Assembly (NCBI RefSeq): GCF_900129575.1
Contig: NZ_FQWE01000008.1
Location: 62,001 to 126,000, forward strand
Direction of reading: 5' to 3'
Source of the DNA: Flavobacterium segetis
GTDB lineage: Bacteria; Bacteroidota; Bacteroidia; Flavobacteriales; Flavobacteriaceae
DNA: 64,000 nucleotides
Position numbers and translations under genes: made by a program. Below, piece after piece: positions 37,605-47,686 of this stretch. The first letter of the stretch is position 1; every line of letters begins with the position of its first letter. Under the pieces are notes generated by a model, which saw only the letters and a list, made by a program, of their open reading frames with translations, was not told where the DNA came from and did not search any database.

Positions 37605-39644
37605 ATGAAATACATTGTCTTTATTTTACTATCGGTCTGCTTAGCTAATGCTCAAATTAAAAAAGAGCAATTGGACCTGATGCCTTGGCCCCAAAGCATT
37701 AATGTAATGGATGGTACTTTTGCTTTAAGCAAAAAATTTAAAGTTAATATCACTGGGAATCCTCATTCGAGAATTTTTATTGGAGCTACTAATTTTATAA
37801 GAAGGCTGGATAATAGAACGGGATTGTTTCTAGAACAAAATTTTGTAACTAAAGTTAACGAAGTTCCTGATGCAGAGCTGCAAATAAATTGTACTACTGG
37901 CGGAAAAATAGAGATTAATCAAGATGAAAGTTATGAGCTTGTAGTAACTACAAACAAAATTACCATCAATGCTGCTAATGATTTAGGTGCATTGCATGGA
38001 CTGCAAACATTGCTGCAATTACTGCAAAACAATAGCACCTCTTATTATTTCCCAAATTCTAAGGTTATCGACGCCCCGCGATTTACCTGGAGAGGATTAA
38101 TGATCGATGCGGCACGCCATTTTCAGCCTATAGATGTAATAAAAAGAAATCTAGATGCGATGGCGTCAATGAAAATGAATGTTTTTCACTGGCATTTAGC
38201 CGATGATCAAGGCTGGAGAATCGAAGTAAAAAAACTTCCTAAGCTCACTGACTTAGGCTCAAACGGAAGTTTTTACTCACAAGAACAAATTAAGGACGTT
38301 GTAAAATATGCCAGTGATAGAGGAATCCAAGTAATTCCAGAAATTGATATACCCGGCCATGCCTCAGCAATATTAGCCGCCTATCCTGAAATAGGAAGTA
38401 AGGTTGATAATGAAAAAGGCAGTTATGTTGTTCAAACTAATTCAGGAATTTATAATTCTGCATTAGATCCCACAAATCCTGAAACATACAGTATTTTAGC
38501 TATGATTTTTGATGAAGTTTGTCCGCTATTTCCATCCAATTATTTTCACATTGGCGGCGATGAAAATAATGGAAAAGAGTGGGCCGCAAATCCAAAAATT
38601 CAGGAATTTATGAGAAAGAATAAGTTGGCAGATAAACATGATTTGCAAACATATTTTAACATGAAGTTGATTCCAATGTTACAAAAGCATAATAAAAAAT
38701 TAATGGGCTGGGAAGAAATAATGACTGAAAACATGTCAAAAGATGCCATTATTCATGCTTGGCGCGGAACCAATGAAGGACTAAAACCAGGAGAATCATT
38801 AATTCAAGCTGCAAAGAAAGGTTACAATTCTGTCTTGTCCAACGGCTTTTATATTGATTTGATGCTTAGTATTGAAACGCATTACTTGAATGACCCACTT
38901 TCTAAAAATGCTGCGCTAAGTCCTCAAGAGAAGTCCAGAATTTTAGGTGGCGAAGCCGCAATGTGGAGCGAACTTGTAACACCTTTAACCATTGATTCTC
39001 GTATTTGGCCACGAACGGCAGCAATTGCTGAACGATTATGGTCAAATGAGAGTATAAAAGACATGAATAGTTTGCGTAAAAGGCTGAAGACAATTTCTTT
39101 TAGACTTGAGGAGCTTGGTATTACTCATATCAGGAATAAGGAGGTTATTTTGCGAAACATTGCCAATAATCAAAATACAAGTGCAGTACATGATTTTTCG
39201 AATATTTGTGAGCCGCTTAAAAATTATAAACGAAACGGCGGTGGTAAAAAGTACCGAATGCATTCACCGCTTACATTATTTGCTGATGCTTGCAATTCGG
39301 ATGCCTCAGACGCTTTTGATTTTAAGGTAGCAGTAACTAATTATTTAGAAAATAAAAATAAAGAAAATCAAGTGATCCTGACAAGTTTTTTTAGAAAATG
39401 GATAATGATGAATTCAGATTTAATGGATTTAAGTATCAATGCGCCGCTGGTTCAACCATTTTTACCATTATCCAAAAGTTTAAATGATTTGTCAGAGAAA
39501 CTTTTATTAGTCTTTGACAAAAATAAAACGCTGGATAAAGATGAATTTAAAGTCTTATTAGAGCAAGCAGCTGTTCGAAGTGATGCTGATGTAGAGCTTG
39601 CTGTATTAAATGACGTTAAAAGATTAATAGAAAGCAAATTGTAG
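37605..39644 (+). CDS. Exported GH20 beta-N-acetylhexosaminidase
   Basis: A 679-residue protein with a signal peptide (MKYIVFILLSVCLANA). An N-terminal GH20b domain (about 25-145) precedes the catalytic barrel, with the acid/base pair Asp319-Glu320 in HIGGDEN and FHWHLADDQGWRIEVK at about 190-205. It removes terminal GlcNAc or GalNAc through an oxazolinium intermediate. The final 140 residues are helical and not assigned. It follows nagB by 16 bases and presumably shares its transcript, giving an extracytoplasmic source of GlcNAc. Confidence 0.95.
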   Translation: MKYIVFILLSVCLANAQIKKEQLDLMPWPQSINVMDGTFALSKKFKVNITGNPHSRIFIGATNFIRRLDNRTGLFLEQNFVTKVNEVPDAELQINCTTGGKIEINQDESYELVVTTNKITINAANDLGALHGLQTLLQLLQNNSTSYYFPNSKVIDAPRFTWRGLMIDAARHFQPIDVIKRNLDAMASMKMNVFHWHLADDQGWRIEVKKLPKLTDLGSNGSFYSQEQIKDVVKYASDRGIQVIPEIDIPGHASAILAAYPEIGSKVDNEKGSYVVQTNSGIYNSALDPTNPETYSILAMIFDEVCPLFPSNYFHIGGDENNGKEWAANPKIQEFMRKNKLADKHDLQTYFNMKLIPMLQKHNKKLMGWEEIMTENMSKDAIIHAWRGTNEGLKPGESLIQAAKKGYNSVLSNGFYIDLMLSIETHYLNDPLSKNAALSPQEKSRILGGEAAMWSELVTPLTIDSRIWPRTAAIAERLWSNESIKDMNSLRKRLKTISFRLEELGITHIRNKEVILRNIANNQNTSAVHDFSNICEPLKNYKRNGGGKKYRMHSPLTLFADACNSDASDAFDFKVAVTNYLENKNKENQVILTSFFRKWIMMNSDLMDLSINAPLVQPFLPLSKSLNDLSEKLLLVFDKNKTLDKDEFKVLLEQAAVRSDADVELAVLNDVKRLIESKL

Positions 39645-39794
39645 TTTTCAACACTATTTTGATTGCTTTTTAATAGCGTTTTTTTACCAAAAATATTTAA
39701 AAAAAAAGCTTTCACTGTCCTAATTTTAAGACTGCTGAACAGCAATGTAATAGTTAATAGTTTTTTCAAAAAACAATTTCATATCAAAACGTAA

Positions 39795-42716
39795 ATGTCT
39801 ATTTCTCATAAATTATCACACTTAGCCGCATCATTAGAAGGAACACTTTTATATGATGAATTAAACAAAATTTTATATTCTACTGACGCTTCTGCATACA
39901 GGATTGCGCCTATTGCGGTTGCAATTCCAAAATCTGAGGATGATATTTCGAAAATTATTCAGTTTGCTTCACAGAATAAAATTTCAATCACACCCAGAAC
40001 TGCAGGAACATCGCTGGCAGGTCAAACCGTTGGAGACGGAATAATTGTAGATGTTTCAAAACATTTTACAAAGATTGTGTCGTTTGACCAAATCAATAAA
40101 ACAGTAACCGTTCAACCTGGCGTTATTCGGGACGAGCTGAACTTGTATCTGAAACCATACGGATTATTTTTTGGTCCTAATACTTCAACTTCTAATCGTT
40201 GTATGATGGGTGGCATGGTAGGAAACAATTCATCAGGAACCACATCAATACGCTACGGTGTAACACGTGATAAAATTGTAGAAATTAAAGCTATTTTAAG
40301 CAATGGAACTACTGTAGTATTTAATGAATTAAGTTCAGCGGGATTTTTAGAAAAAATAAAAGGAGATACGCTTGAAAATGAAATCTATAAAGCAATTTAT
40401 GATGAACTGTCCATTTTAGATAATCAAATCGAAATCATTAAAGAATTTCCCAAACCTGAAATTCACAGGAGAAACACAGGTTATGCCGTCGATATATTAC
40501 TTAATTCTGAACTTTTTGGAGGAACAGAAAATACGATAAATTTAGGAAAACTTCTTTGTGGAAGCGAGGGAACTCTGGCTTTTACTACCGAAATTACACT
40601 GAAAGTTGATGATTTACCTCCTACAAATAATGTGATGGTAGTAGCGCATTTTCATACGATACAAGAAAGTTTAGAGGCAGTTGTTACTGCGATGAAACAT
40701 CATTTGTACACTTGTGAAATGATGGATGATACCATTTTAAACTGCACTAAAACCAACAGGGAACAAGCTAAAAACAGATTTTTTATTCAAGGTGATCCTA
40801 AAGCAGTGATTATGCTAGAGGTGGCTTCTTATATTAGTATGGAAGATGCTGAAAGGCAAGCTGATGAATTGATTGAAGATTTGCAAAGGAATAATTTTGG
40901 TTATGCTTTACCAAAGATTTTTGGAACTGATATCGACAGGATAAACGAGCTTAGAAAAGCAGGTCTAGGACTTCTTGGAAGTATTGTGGGTGATGATAAG
41001 GCTGCTGATTCAATTGAAGACACAGCGGTGGAATTAAGTGATTTACCAAATTATATTGCCGAATTTTCAGCAATGATGGAGCGGCACGGACAGAGTGCAA
41101 TTTACTATGCACACGCAGGTGCTGGAGAAATTCATTTGCGACCAGTTTTGAATTTAAAAACAAAAGAAGGGCTACACCAGTTTAGAAACATAGCAACCGA
41201 AGTTTCTATTCTTGTAAAAAGATATAGAGGATCATTGAGTGGTGAGCATGGTGATGGAATTGTGCGTGGTGAATTTTTGCCTTTTATGATTGGCGACAAG
41301 AATTATGAACTATTAAAAAGAATAAAAAAAGCATTCGATCCACACACCATTTTAAATGTTGGTAAAATCGTAAATGCCTCTAAAATGGATGAAAATCTTA
41401 GAGTAGAAGCTGGTAGGGTGGAGCCTGATATTCAAACCATTCAAGATTTCTCCGACAGTATGGGAATTTTGCGTCTCGCTGAAAAATGTAATGGTTCTGG
41501 TGATTGTAGAAAATTGCCTTCAGCTGGCGGGAGTATGTGTCCAAGTTATCGAGCAACACGAAATGAAAAAGATACCACTCGCGCAAGAGCAAATGCATTG
41601 AGAGAATATCTAACACATTCTGAAAAAGAGAATAAATTTGATCACGAAGAATTATACAAAGTATTTGAATTGTGTGTGAGTTGTAAAGCTTGCGCAAGTG
41701 AATGTCCAAGTAACGTGGATGTATCAGCTTTAAAATCGGAGTTTTTATATCAATACCAAAAAGCAAATGGTTTTTCATTCAGAAATAAAGTTTTCGCTTA
41801 CAATGCCAAGCTAAATAGTTTGGGTAGTATCACGCCAAAATTGACTAATTTTATAACTAATTTACCTTTTGTTAAAAAAAGCTTGGGAGTTGCAATACAA
41901 CGCCAAGTCCCATATCTAGCTACTAAAACGTTTAGAAATTGGTACGAGAAAAACAGGAGTAAAGCAGCAAGTGATACATTTATAAACGGAAAAGTATGTC
42001 TTTTTATTGATGAATTCACAAATCATTACGATGTTTCTGTTGGGATTGATGCCTATCAATTATTAACTTCACTAAGTTATGAAGTGATTATAGTAGATCA
42101 TGAAGAGAGTGGTAGAGCGTTTATTTCTAAAGGTTTTCTTGACCAAGCAAAGGCTATTGCGAACAGCAATGTGTCTATTTTTTCAGATTATATTTCAGAT
42201 GATTTTCCACTAATTGGACTTGAACCATCAGCAATTTTAACTTTTAGAGATGAATATTTGCGTTTAGCTGATGATAAAAATGTGGCGATAGCGCTTGCAA
42301 AAAATGTTTTTACCGTTGAAGAGTTTTTCAAAAATGAGAATAAAGCTGGAAAAATAAATGAAGACCATTTTTCAGATGAAATTAAAACAATCAAAATTCA
42401 CGGACATTGTCATCAAAAATCGTTGAGTTCAATTGAAGCTACTTTTGCAATGTTGAGCTTGCCAAAAAACAGTTCGGTTACTATTTACAATTCAGGATGT
42501 TGTGGGATGGCGGGTTCTTTTGGTTATGAAAAAGAACATTACGAAATTAGTATGCAAATGGGTGAGGATACTTTGTTTCCAAAAATTAGATCGACTGCAG
42601 CTTCAACAGAGATTGCAGCAGCAGGAACAAGTTGCCGTCACCAAATTTTTGATGGAACTAATAGAAAAGCGTTGCATCCGGTTACGATTTTACGCAAATG
42701 TTTGAAAATGAATTGA
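39795..42716 (+). CDS. FAD-linked D-lactate dehydrogenase-like oxidoreductase with Fe-S and CCG domains
   Basis: A 973-residue fusion. Residues about 20-240 are an FAD_binding_4 domain (TPRTAGTSLAGQTVGDGIIVD, NNSSGTTS); about 270-530 an FAD-oxidase C domain (HAGAGEIHLRP, GEHGDGIVRGEF); then 4Fe-4S ligands in CVSCKACASECPSNVD with an extra Cys cluster before it (CNGSGDCRK); and a C-terminal CCG heterodisulfide-reductase-type domain (SGCCGMAGSFGYE). This is the GlcD-GlcF layout of respiratory D-lactate or D-2-hydroxyacid dehydrogenases. MurQ releases D-lactate, so oxidation to pyruvate here would complete MurNAc use. The gene follows GH20 by 150 bases. Other hydroxyacid substrates are possible. 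Confidence 0.88.
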   Translation: MSISHKLSHLAASLEGTLLYDELNKILYSTDASAYRIAPIAVAIPKSEDDISKIIQFASQNKISITPRTAGTSLAGQTVGDGIIVDVSKHFTKIVSFDQINKTVTVQPGVIRDELNLYLKPYGLFFGPNTSTSNRCMMGGMVGNNSSGTTSIRYGVTRDKIVEIKAILSNGTTVVFNELSSAGFLEKIKGDTLENEIYKAIYDELSILDNQIEIIKEFPKPEIHRRNTGYAVDILLNSELFGGTENTINLGKLLCGSEGTLAFTTEITLKVDDLPPTNNVMVVAHFHTIQESLEAVVTAMKHHLYTCEMMDDTILNCTKTNREQAKNRFFIQGDPKAVIMLEVASYISMEDAERQADELIEDLQRNNFGYALPKIFGTDIDRINELRKAGLGLLGSIVGDDKAADSIEDTAVELSDLPNYIAEFSAMMERHGQSAIYYAHAGAGEIHLRPVLNLKTKEGLHQFRNIATEVSILVKRYRGSLSGEHGDGIVRGEFLPFMIGDKNYELLKRIKKAFDPHTILNVGKIVNASKMDENLRVEAGRVEPDIQTIQDFSDSMGILRLAEKCNGSGDCRKLPSAGGSMCPSYRATRNEKDTTRARANALREYLTHSEKENKFDHEELYKVFELCVSCKACASECPSNVDVSALKSEFLYQYQKANGFSFRNKVFAYNAKLNSLGSITPKLTNFITNLPFVKKSLGVAIQRQVPYLATKTFRNWYEKNRSKAASDTFINGKVCLFIDEFTNHYDVSVGIDAYQLLTSLSYEVIIVDHEESGRAFISKGFLDQAKAIANSNVSIFSDYISDDFPLIGLEPSAILTFRDEYLRLADDKNVAIALAKNVFTVEEFFKNENKAGKINEDHFSDEIKTIKIHGHCHQKSLSSIEATFAMLSLPKNSSVTIYNSGCCGMAGSFGYEKEHYEISMQMGEDTLFPKIRSTAASTEIAAAGTSCRHQIFDGTNRKALHPVTILRKCLKMN

Positions 42717-42855
42717 TTTTGAGTGATTGTAAAATACTGTATATTGTTTTGAATTTATGACTTTTGACTTCTTAAGTTGATTTGGAATTAAAACTTTAGT
42801 ATTTTTAATTTGCTCTGATCCAATACTAAGTAAAAATGATAATCAAGCCCAAAAT

Positions 42856-43677
42856 ATGAATAAAACAATTTTTACAATCGTACTATTTTTTGTGATTCTT
42901 TATTCCAATGCGTCTAAGATTGACACTATTCAAGTGTATAGCGCTGCGATGAAAAAAGAGATTAAGACCTGCGTAATCACACCAGATAATTATGATCAAT
43001 CGAAAAAAAAATTTCCTGTACTTTATTTACTTCATGGGTATAGTGGCAATTACGCTACATGGGTGAAAAATTTTGCTGAGGTAATGAAGCAAGTCGATAC
43101 CTATAATTTTATCGCCGTGTGTGTGGATGGAAATTATTCCAGTTGGTATTTTGATAGTCCCGTTGATTCCGACTTTAAATATGAAACCTATATAATTAGC
43201 GAGTTGGTTCCTTTCATTGATCAATCCTATAAAACTGATACAAGCCCAAATGATCGGGCAATCACGGGTCTCAGTATGGGAGGACATGGGGCATTGTATT
43301 TATCATTCAAGCATCAAGACGTATTTGGTGCGGCAGGAAGTATGAGCGGAGGAGTTGACATTCGACCTTTTTCAGAAAAATGGGATTTAAAAAAGAGACT
43401 TGGCTCAATTACAAAATTCCCTGAAAACTGGGAAAAAAATACGGTGACTAATATGCTCGATTTAATTCATAACAATAAACTTAAACTGATTATCGATTGC
43501 GGTGTAGACGATTTTTTTATTGAGGTAAATAGAAATCTACATCAAAAAATGGTAGCTCTTAAAATAGATCATGATTACATCGAGCGTCCCGGAGCGCATA
43601 ATGATGAATACTGGAGCAACTCTTTACAATTTCAATTCTTATTTTTCAGTAAATTTTTTAATAACGGCAAAAACTAA
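42856..43677 (+). CDS. Exported alpha/beta-hydrolase, esterase family (esterase D-like)
   Basis: A 273-residue protein with a signal peptide (cleavage after about 19). The fold is that of the putative esterase family (S-formylglutathione hydrolase/feruloyl-esterase-like): LYLLHGYSGNYATWV oxyanion region, nucleophile Ser in GLSMGGHGAL (about 138), and a C-terminal His in PGAHNDEYW. The substrate is unknown; relatives cleave acyl esters on sugars, which would fit removal of O-acetyl groups from glycans. It is followed after 11 bases by the phosphoesterase gene, so they likely form an operon. Confidence 0.85.
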   Translation: MNKTIFTIVLFFVILYSNASKIDTIQVYSAAMKKEIKTCVITPDNYDQSKKKFPVLYLLHGYSGNYATWVKNFAEVMKQVDTYNFIAVCVDGNYSSWYFDSPVDSDFKYETYIISELVPFIDQSYKTDTSPNDRAITGLSMGGHGALYLSFKHQDVFGAAGSMSGGVDIRPFSEKWDLKKRLGSITKFPENWEKNTVTNMLDLIHNNKLKLIIDCGVDDFFIEVNRNLHQKMVALKIDHDYIERPGAHNDEYWSNSLQFQFLFFSKFFNNGKN

Positions 43678-43688
43678 TTCAGTTCACT

Positions 43689-45530
43689 ATGATGAAATAT
43701 ATTCTCTCTAAAATCCTATTCCTTTTTATAATCGTGACTTGCTATTCACAACAAGCAAAGAGAACTCCTGATATAAAATTTGTTCATCTTACTGATATCC
43801 ATGTTTCCGTTGGGAATGATAATGATTTTTTACTACAAAAAATTGTAAAAGAGATTAACGATTCTAAAAATGAATTTGTGGTTATAACCGGAGATTTAAC
43901 GAACCGAGGAGATGATGACGAACTCAATCGCGTTCACACAATATTAATGGATTTGAAGATTCCATTTTATTTAATATCAGGGAATCATGAGACTACGTGG
44001 AGCGAAAGTGCGGGTTTGACTTATAAAAGATTGTGGGGTGAAGACCGATTTGTTTTTTCAAAGGGAGATTATCTTTTTGTAGGTTTTCCTTGCGGTCCTT
44101 ACATGAAAATGGGTGATGGTTTTGTTAAAAAAGAAGACATTCTTTTTCTTGACAAAACAATCAATGACAGTTTGAAAAACAGCAGTAAAAAAGTATTGAG
44201 TTTTTCTCATTACCCGCTCGACAATAGTCTTAGTAATTATAAAGAAGTGCTTTCAGTTTTAAAAAAATATCCTACTGTTGCTAATTTTTGCGGACACGGA
44301 CACAGTTTAAAAAAATATGATTTCTCTGGCTTGAGTGGACTTATGGGAAGATCCATAATTTCTAAAGACGGAAAAACTAAAGGATATAATGAAGTATTAA
44401 TAAATAGTGATAGTATTAGTGTTTACCTTAAAGAAATGGATAAAGAAGCTGTTTTTGCTCATTCAGTAACTATTAAATCTTCTGAAATTAAAATTATTAA
44501 AAATATTGAACAACAGCAATTAAGGGCTTTTGTGAATGATGTTGCGTCCATATATAGCATTCCTTCATTTGATCAAAAGAATATTTATTTTGCTAATTCA
44601 CTCGGATCGATTCAATCTGTAAATTTGAAAAATAAGAAAGTAAATTGGAAAATAGAAACTGGCAATGCAATTTATTTCGAGCCAGTGGTTACCCAAAATA
44701 AGCTGATAATTGGCACTATCGAAGGTGTTTTAATAGGATATGATAAACAGTCAGCAGAGCAAAAATGGAATCTTGCTGTTGGAGGAATTTTAGTGGGAGC
44801 TCCCACTATTGAAAATCAAAAGTTGTACACGGCGAGTTCAACAAAATTTATTTGTGTTGATACTAAAAATGGAAAATTGATTTGGGAGAATGAATTACCT
44901 CAATCTTATTCACAGGGTAAACCTTTGATTCATGGAAACAGTATCATTTTTGGAGCTTGGGATACTTATCTTTATTGTTTAGACAAAAATACAGGTGCTC
45001 TTTTATGGAAATGGAATAACGGTAATGAAAAGCAAGAATTATATTCTGCAGGAAATGTTAAGGTAGTTTCTTCAAAAAATCGATTGTATGTAGTAACTCC
45101 TCAGCGATTTTTGACAATTATAGATATAAATTCAGGCAAAACTTTGCTGAGAACTTCTAAATGGAAAGTGCGCGAATCAATGGGGAAAAGTCAAGATGGA
45201 AAATTCTTTTATGCTAAGACAATGGACGGTGAATTATTAAGGCTACCCTTGAACGATGAACTAGAATTAACTGAAGAGAATGTCGTTCAGGAAGGTAAAA
45301 TTTTAGATTTAAAAATTGGATATGAGCATAATCCAGCAGTGATACTTGAGCATAATGGCAAAATTTATTTAGGCAGTCGCAAAGGTGAAGTCGTAATTGT
45401 TGATGCAAAAAAATTTGAAATTTTAAAAACTTTGAATTTAGGTACTTCAAGTGTAAATGGTTTTACAATTGATGAAAATGGAATGGTTTGGACTTCACTT
45501 ATTGAAGGAAAAATTTATAAGTTAGATTAA
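43689..45530 (+). CDS. Exported metallophosphoesterase with a C-terminal PQQ-type beta-propeller
   Basis: A 613-residue exported protein (signal peptide about 1-20). The first part (about 28-245) is a calcineurin-like phosphoesterase with LTDIHVS, ITGDLTNRGDD, SGNHE and GHGHS metal-binding motifs. The second part (about 270-613) shows repeated seven-bladed-propeller strands of the PQQ_2 type (for example GTIEGVLIGYDKQSAEQKW, FICVDTKNGKLIWE, YLYCLDKNTGALLWK). The substrate is not known; the propeller probably binds a partner or glycan rather than PQQ. It overlaps no neighbour and lies 11 bases after the esterase. Confidence 0.87.
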   Translation: MMKYILSKILFLFIIVTCYSQQAKRTPDIKFVHLTDIHVSVGNDNDFLLQKIVKEINDSKNEFVVITGDLTNRGDDDELNRVHTILMDLKIPFYLISGNHETTWSESAGLTYKRLWGEDRFVFSKGDYLFVGFPCGPYMKMGDGFVKKEDILFLDKTINDSLKNSSKKVLSFSHYPLDNSLSNYKEVLSVLKKYPTVANFCGHGHSLKKYDFSGLSGLMGRSIISKDGKTKGYNEVLINSDSISVYLKEMDKEAVFAHSVTIKSSEIKIIKNIEQQQLRAFVNDVASIYSIPSFDQKNIYFANSLGSIQSVNLKNKKVNWKIETGNAIYFEPVVTQNKLIIGTIEGVLIGYDKQSAEQKWNLAVGGILVGAPTIENQKLYTASSTKFICVDTKNGKLIWENELPQSYSQGKPLIHGNSIIFGAWDTYLYCLDKNTGALLWKWNNGNEKQELYSAGNVKVVSSKNRLYVVTPQRFLTIIDINSGKTLLRTSKWKVRESMGKSQDGKFFYAKTMDGELLRLPLNDELELTEENVVQEGKILDLKIGYEHNPAVILEHNGKIYLGSRKGEVVIVDAKKFEILKTLNLGTSSVNGFTIDENGMVWTSLIEGKIYKLD

Positions 45531-45631
45531 ACAATACAATATTGATTTTAAATTTTGTTCGTCTTTTTGATTACTAAAAAATATTTGAACAAAAGAAGTA
45601 AAATCGTTGAAAAAAATGCTATTTCACACGT

Positions 45632-45660
45632 TTGAGAAATGAATTTGTTTTATACATTTG
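45632..45660 (+). promoter_or_regulatory. Promoter of the APC permease gene
   Basis: TTG (45632-45634) and TACATTTG (45653-45660) with 18 bases between fit the Bacteroidota consensus. The leader to the ATG at 45745 is about 80 bases. Confidence 0.55.
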
Positions 45661-45744
45661 GTTTTTTTTGAACAACATCTCATTTTTGAAAAATGAAATT
45701 TTTGTTATTTATTAAAAACTAATTTAAAAGAAAAAATTCATAAT

Positions 45745-47676
45745 ATGGCATTAAACGGTTTATTTAGAAAAAAAACAGTCCAAGATATCTTAAAACAAGT
45801 TGAAATAAATAATGCTGACGGACATAACTCATTAGGTAAACATTTAACTGCTAGAGATTTAACTGCCTTTGGAATTGCAGCAATTATAGGGGCTGGTATT
45901 TTTAGTACCATTGGAAAAGCAAGTGCTGACGGTGGTCCAGCCGTTATTTTTCTTTTTTTATTTACTGCTATTGCTTGTAGTTTTGCCGCTTTCGCTTATG
46001 CCGAATTTGCTTCGATGGTTCCTGTTTCTGGGAGCGCCTATACCTATTCTTATGTAGCTTTTGGAGAAATTATAGCTTGGATCATTGGTTGGGCATTAAT
46101 AATGGAATATTCTGTAGGCAATATAACCGTCGCAATTTCTTGGAGTGATTATTTTACTGGGTTACTCGAAAGTAGTGGATTGAATTTACCACAGTGGGTT
46201 CAAATGGATTTTTTATCTGCTTCAAGAGGTTTTGATGAAGCAACAGCATTAATGCAAAGTGGAAAAGAATTCTCTAATTTAAGTCCTGCATTACAAGATG
46301 CTTTTACAGCTTGGTCTACTTCGCCTGCAATTGGTTCCTTTCATTTTGTTGCTGATCTTCCGGCTTTATTAATTATCGTTTTGATTACTGCGTTGATTTA
46401 TCGTGGAATGAAAGAATCGCGGAACGCCAGTAATATTATGGTTGTGGTGAAACTGTGTATTGTACTTTTAGTAATTGCGGTTGGTGTATTTTATGTAGAT
46501 ACGACCAACTGGGATCCGTTTGCACCAAATGGAGTTACTGGAGTTTTAAAGGGAGTTTCTGCGGTGTTTTTTGCCTATATAGGTTTTGATGCTATTTCGA
46601 CAACCGCCGAAGAGTGTAAAGATCCACAGCGCGATTTACCTCGAGGAATGATGTGGGCAATTATCATTTGCACTATTTTATACATTGCTATTGCGTTAGT
46701 TTTGACTGGAATGGTAAATTATAGTTTATTAAATGTAGGTGATCCTCTCGCTTTTGTTTTTGAAAAGTTAGATTTAAAATGGATGTCGGGTATAATTGCA
46801 GTGAGTGCTGTTGTAGCCATGGCAAGTGTTTTATTAGTTTTCCAAATGGGTCAACCGCGTATTTGGATGAGTATGAGCCGAGATGGTTTACTCCCAAAAC
46901 GTTTTTCTAAAATACACTCTAAGTATAAAACACCTTCTTATGCTACCATAGTTACGGGTTTTGTTGTAGCCGTTCCAGCTTTATTTTTAAATTTAACATT
47001 GGTGACAGACTTAACTAGTATTGGGACGCTTTTTGCTTTTGTTCTAGTTTGTGCTGGAGTTTTAGTACTTCAAAACCAAAAAGATATTCCGCGAGGAAAA
47101 TTTAAAACACCGTACGTAAATTCAAAATTTATTTTACCTATTTTAATTATTTTAGGATTAGTATTCGCTTTTGGTTACAACAAAAAAGCGACTATGGATT
47201 TTATTACTAATGAAACCCAAATCAATACTTCAGAGACCATTATTACTTCATTAAACAAAGAAGAAACCCAAAAAGTATATGCTTATTTAATCAGAATTGA
47301 TGCTAAAAATAGCGCAAATAAATCGCCAGATTTAGAACTTTTATTAGGTCAATACCATAATGATGATACAAAATATGCGAAGGTAATTGCAGGTTTACCG
47401 ATCGCCAATTCAGTAAAATATGAAAGCGGCTTTAGTTTATTTAAACACAAAATTCCAATGTGGATTTTTCTTTTTGTCTTAGCTGGTTTAGTTATTTGGT
47501 CTTTTAAATCAAATTTATCATTGATCCCAATTTTAGGTTTAATCAGTTGTTTGTATTTGATGGCTCAACTAAGCGTTTGGAACTGGATTTACTTTGGGAT
47601 TTGGTTACTAATAGGCTTAGCGGTCTATTTCAGTTTTGGTCGAAAGCACAGCAAATTAAATATTCAAAAATTTTAA
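45745..47676 (+). CDS. APC-family amino acid permease (CAT-like)
   Basis: A 643-residue inner-membrane transporter with 12 or more segments. The start of helix 1 has FGIAAIIGAGIFSTIG (about 42-57), the substrate-binding GAGIF motif of amino acid-polyamine-cation permeases, and AVFFAYIGFDAISTTAEE (about 269-286) is the conserved helix 6 region of cationic amino acid transporters. An insertion of roughly 90 mostly polar residues (about 485-570) separates the last helices and is not usual for the family. It stands alone with its own promoter and terminator. Confidence 0.9.
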   Translation: MALNGLFRKKTVQDILKQVEINNADGHNSLGKHLTARDLTAFGIAAIIGAGIFSTIGKASADGGPAVIFLFLFTAIACSFAAFAYAEFASMVPVSGSAYTYSYVAFGEIIAWIIGWALIMEYSVGNITVAISWSDYFTGLLESSGLNLPQWVQMDFLSASRGFDEATALMQSGKEFSNLSPALQDAFTAWSTSPAIGSFHFVADLPALLIIVLITALIYRGMKESRNASNIMVVVKLCIVLLVIAVGVFYVDTTNWDPFAPNGVTGVLKGVSAVFFAYIGFDAISTTAEECKDPQRDLPRGMMWAIIICTILYIAIALVLTGMVNYSLLNVGDPLAFVFEKLDLKWMSGIIAVSAVVAMASVLLVFQMGQPRIWMSMSRDGLLPKRFSKIHSKYKTPSYATIVTGFVVAVPALFLNLTLVTDLTSIGTLFAFVLVCAGVLVLQNQKDIPRGKFKTPYVNSKFILPILIILGLVFAFGYNKKATMDFITNETQINTSETIITSLNKEETQKVYAYLIRIDAKNSANKSPDLELLLGQYHNDDTKYAKVIAGLPIANSVKYESGFSLFKHKIPMWIFLFVLAGLVIWSFKSNLSLIPILGLISCLYLMAQLSVWNWIYFGIWLLIGLAVYFSFGRKHSKLNIQKF

Positions 47677-47686
47677 AAATCGTAAG

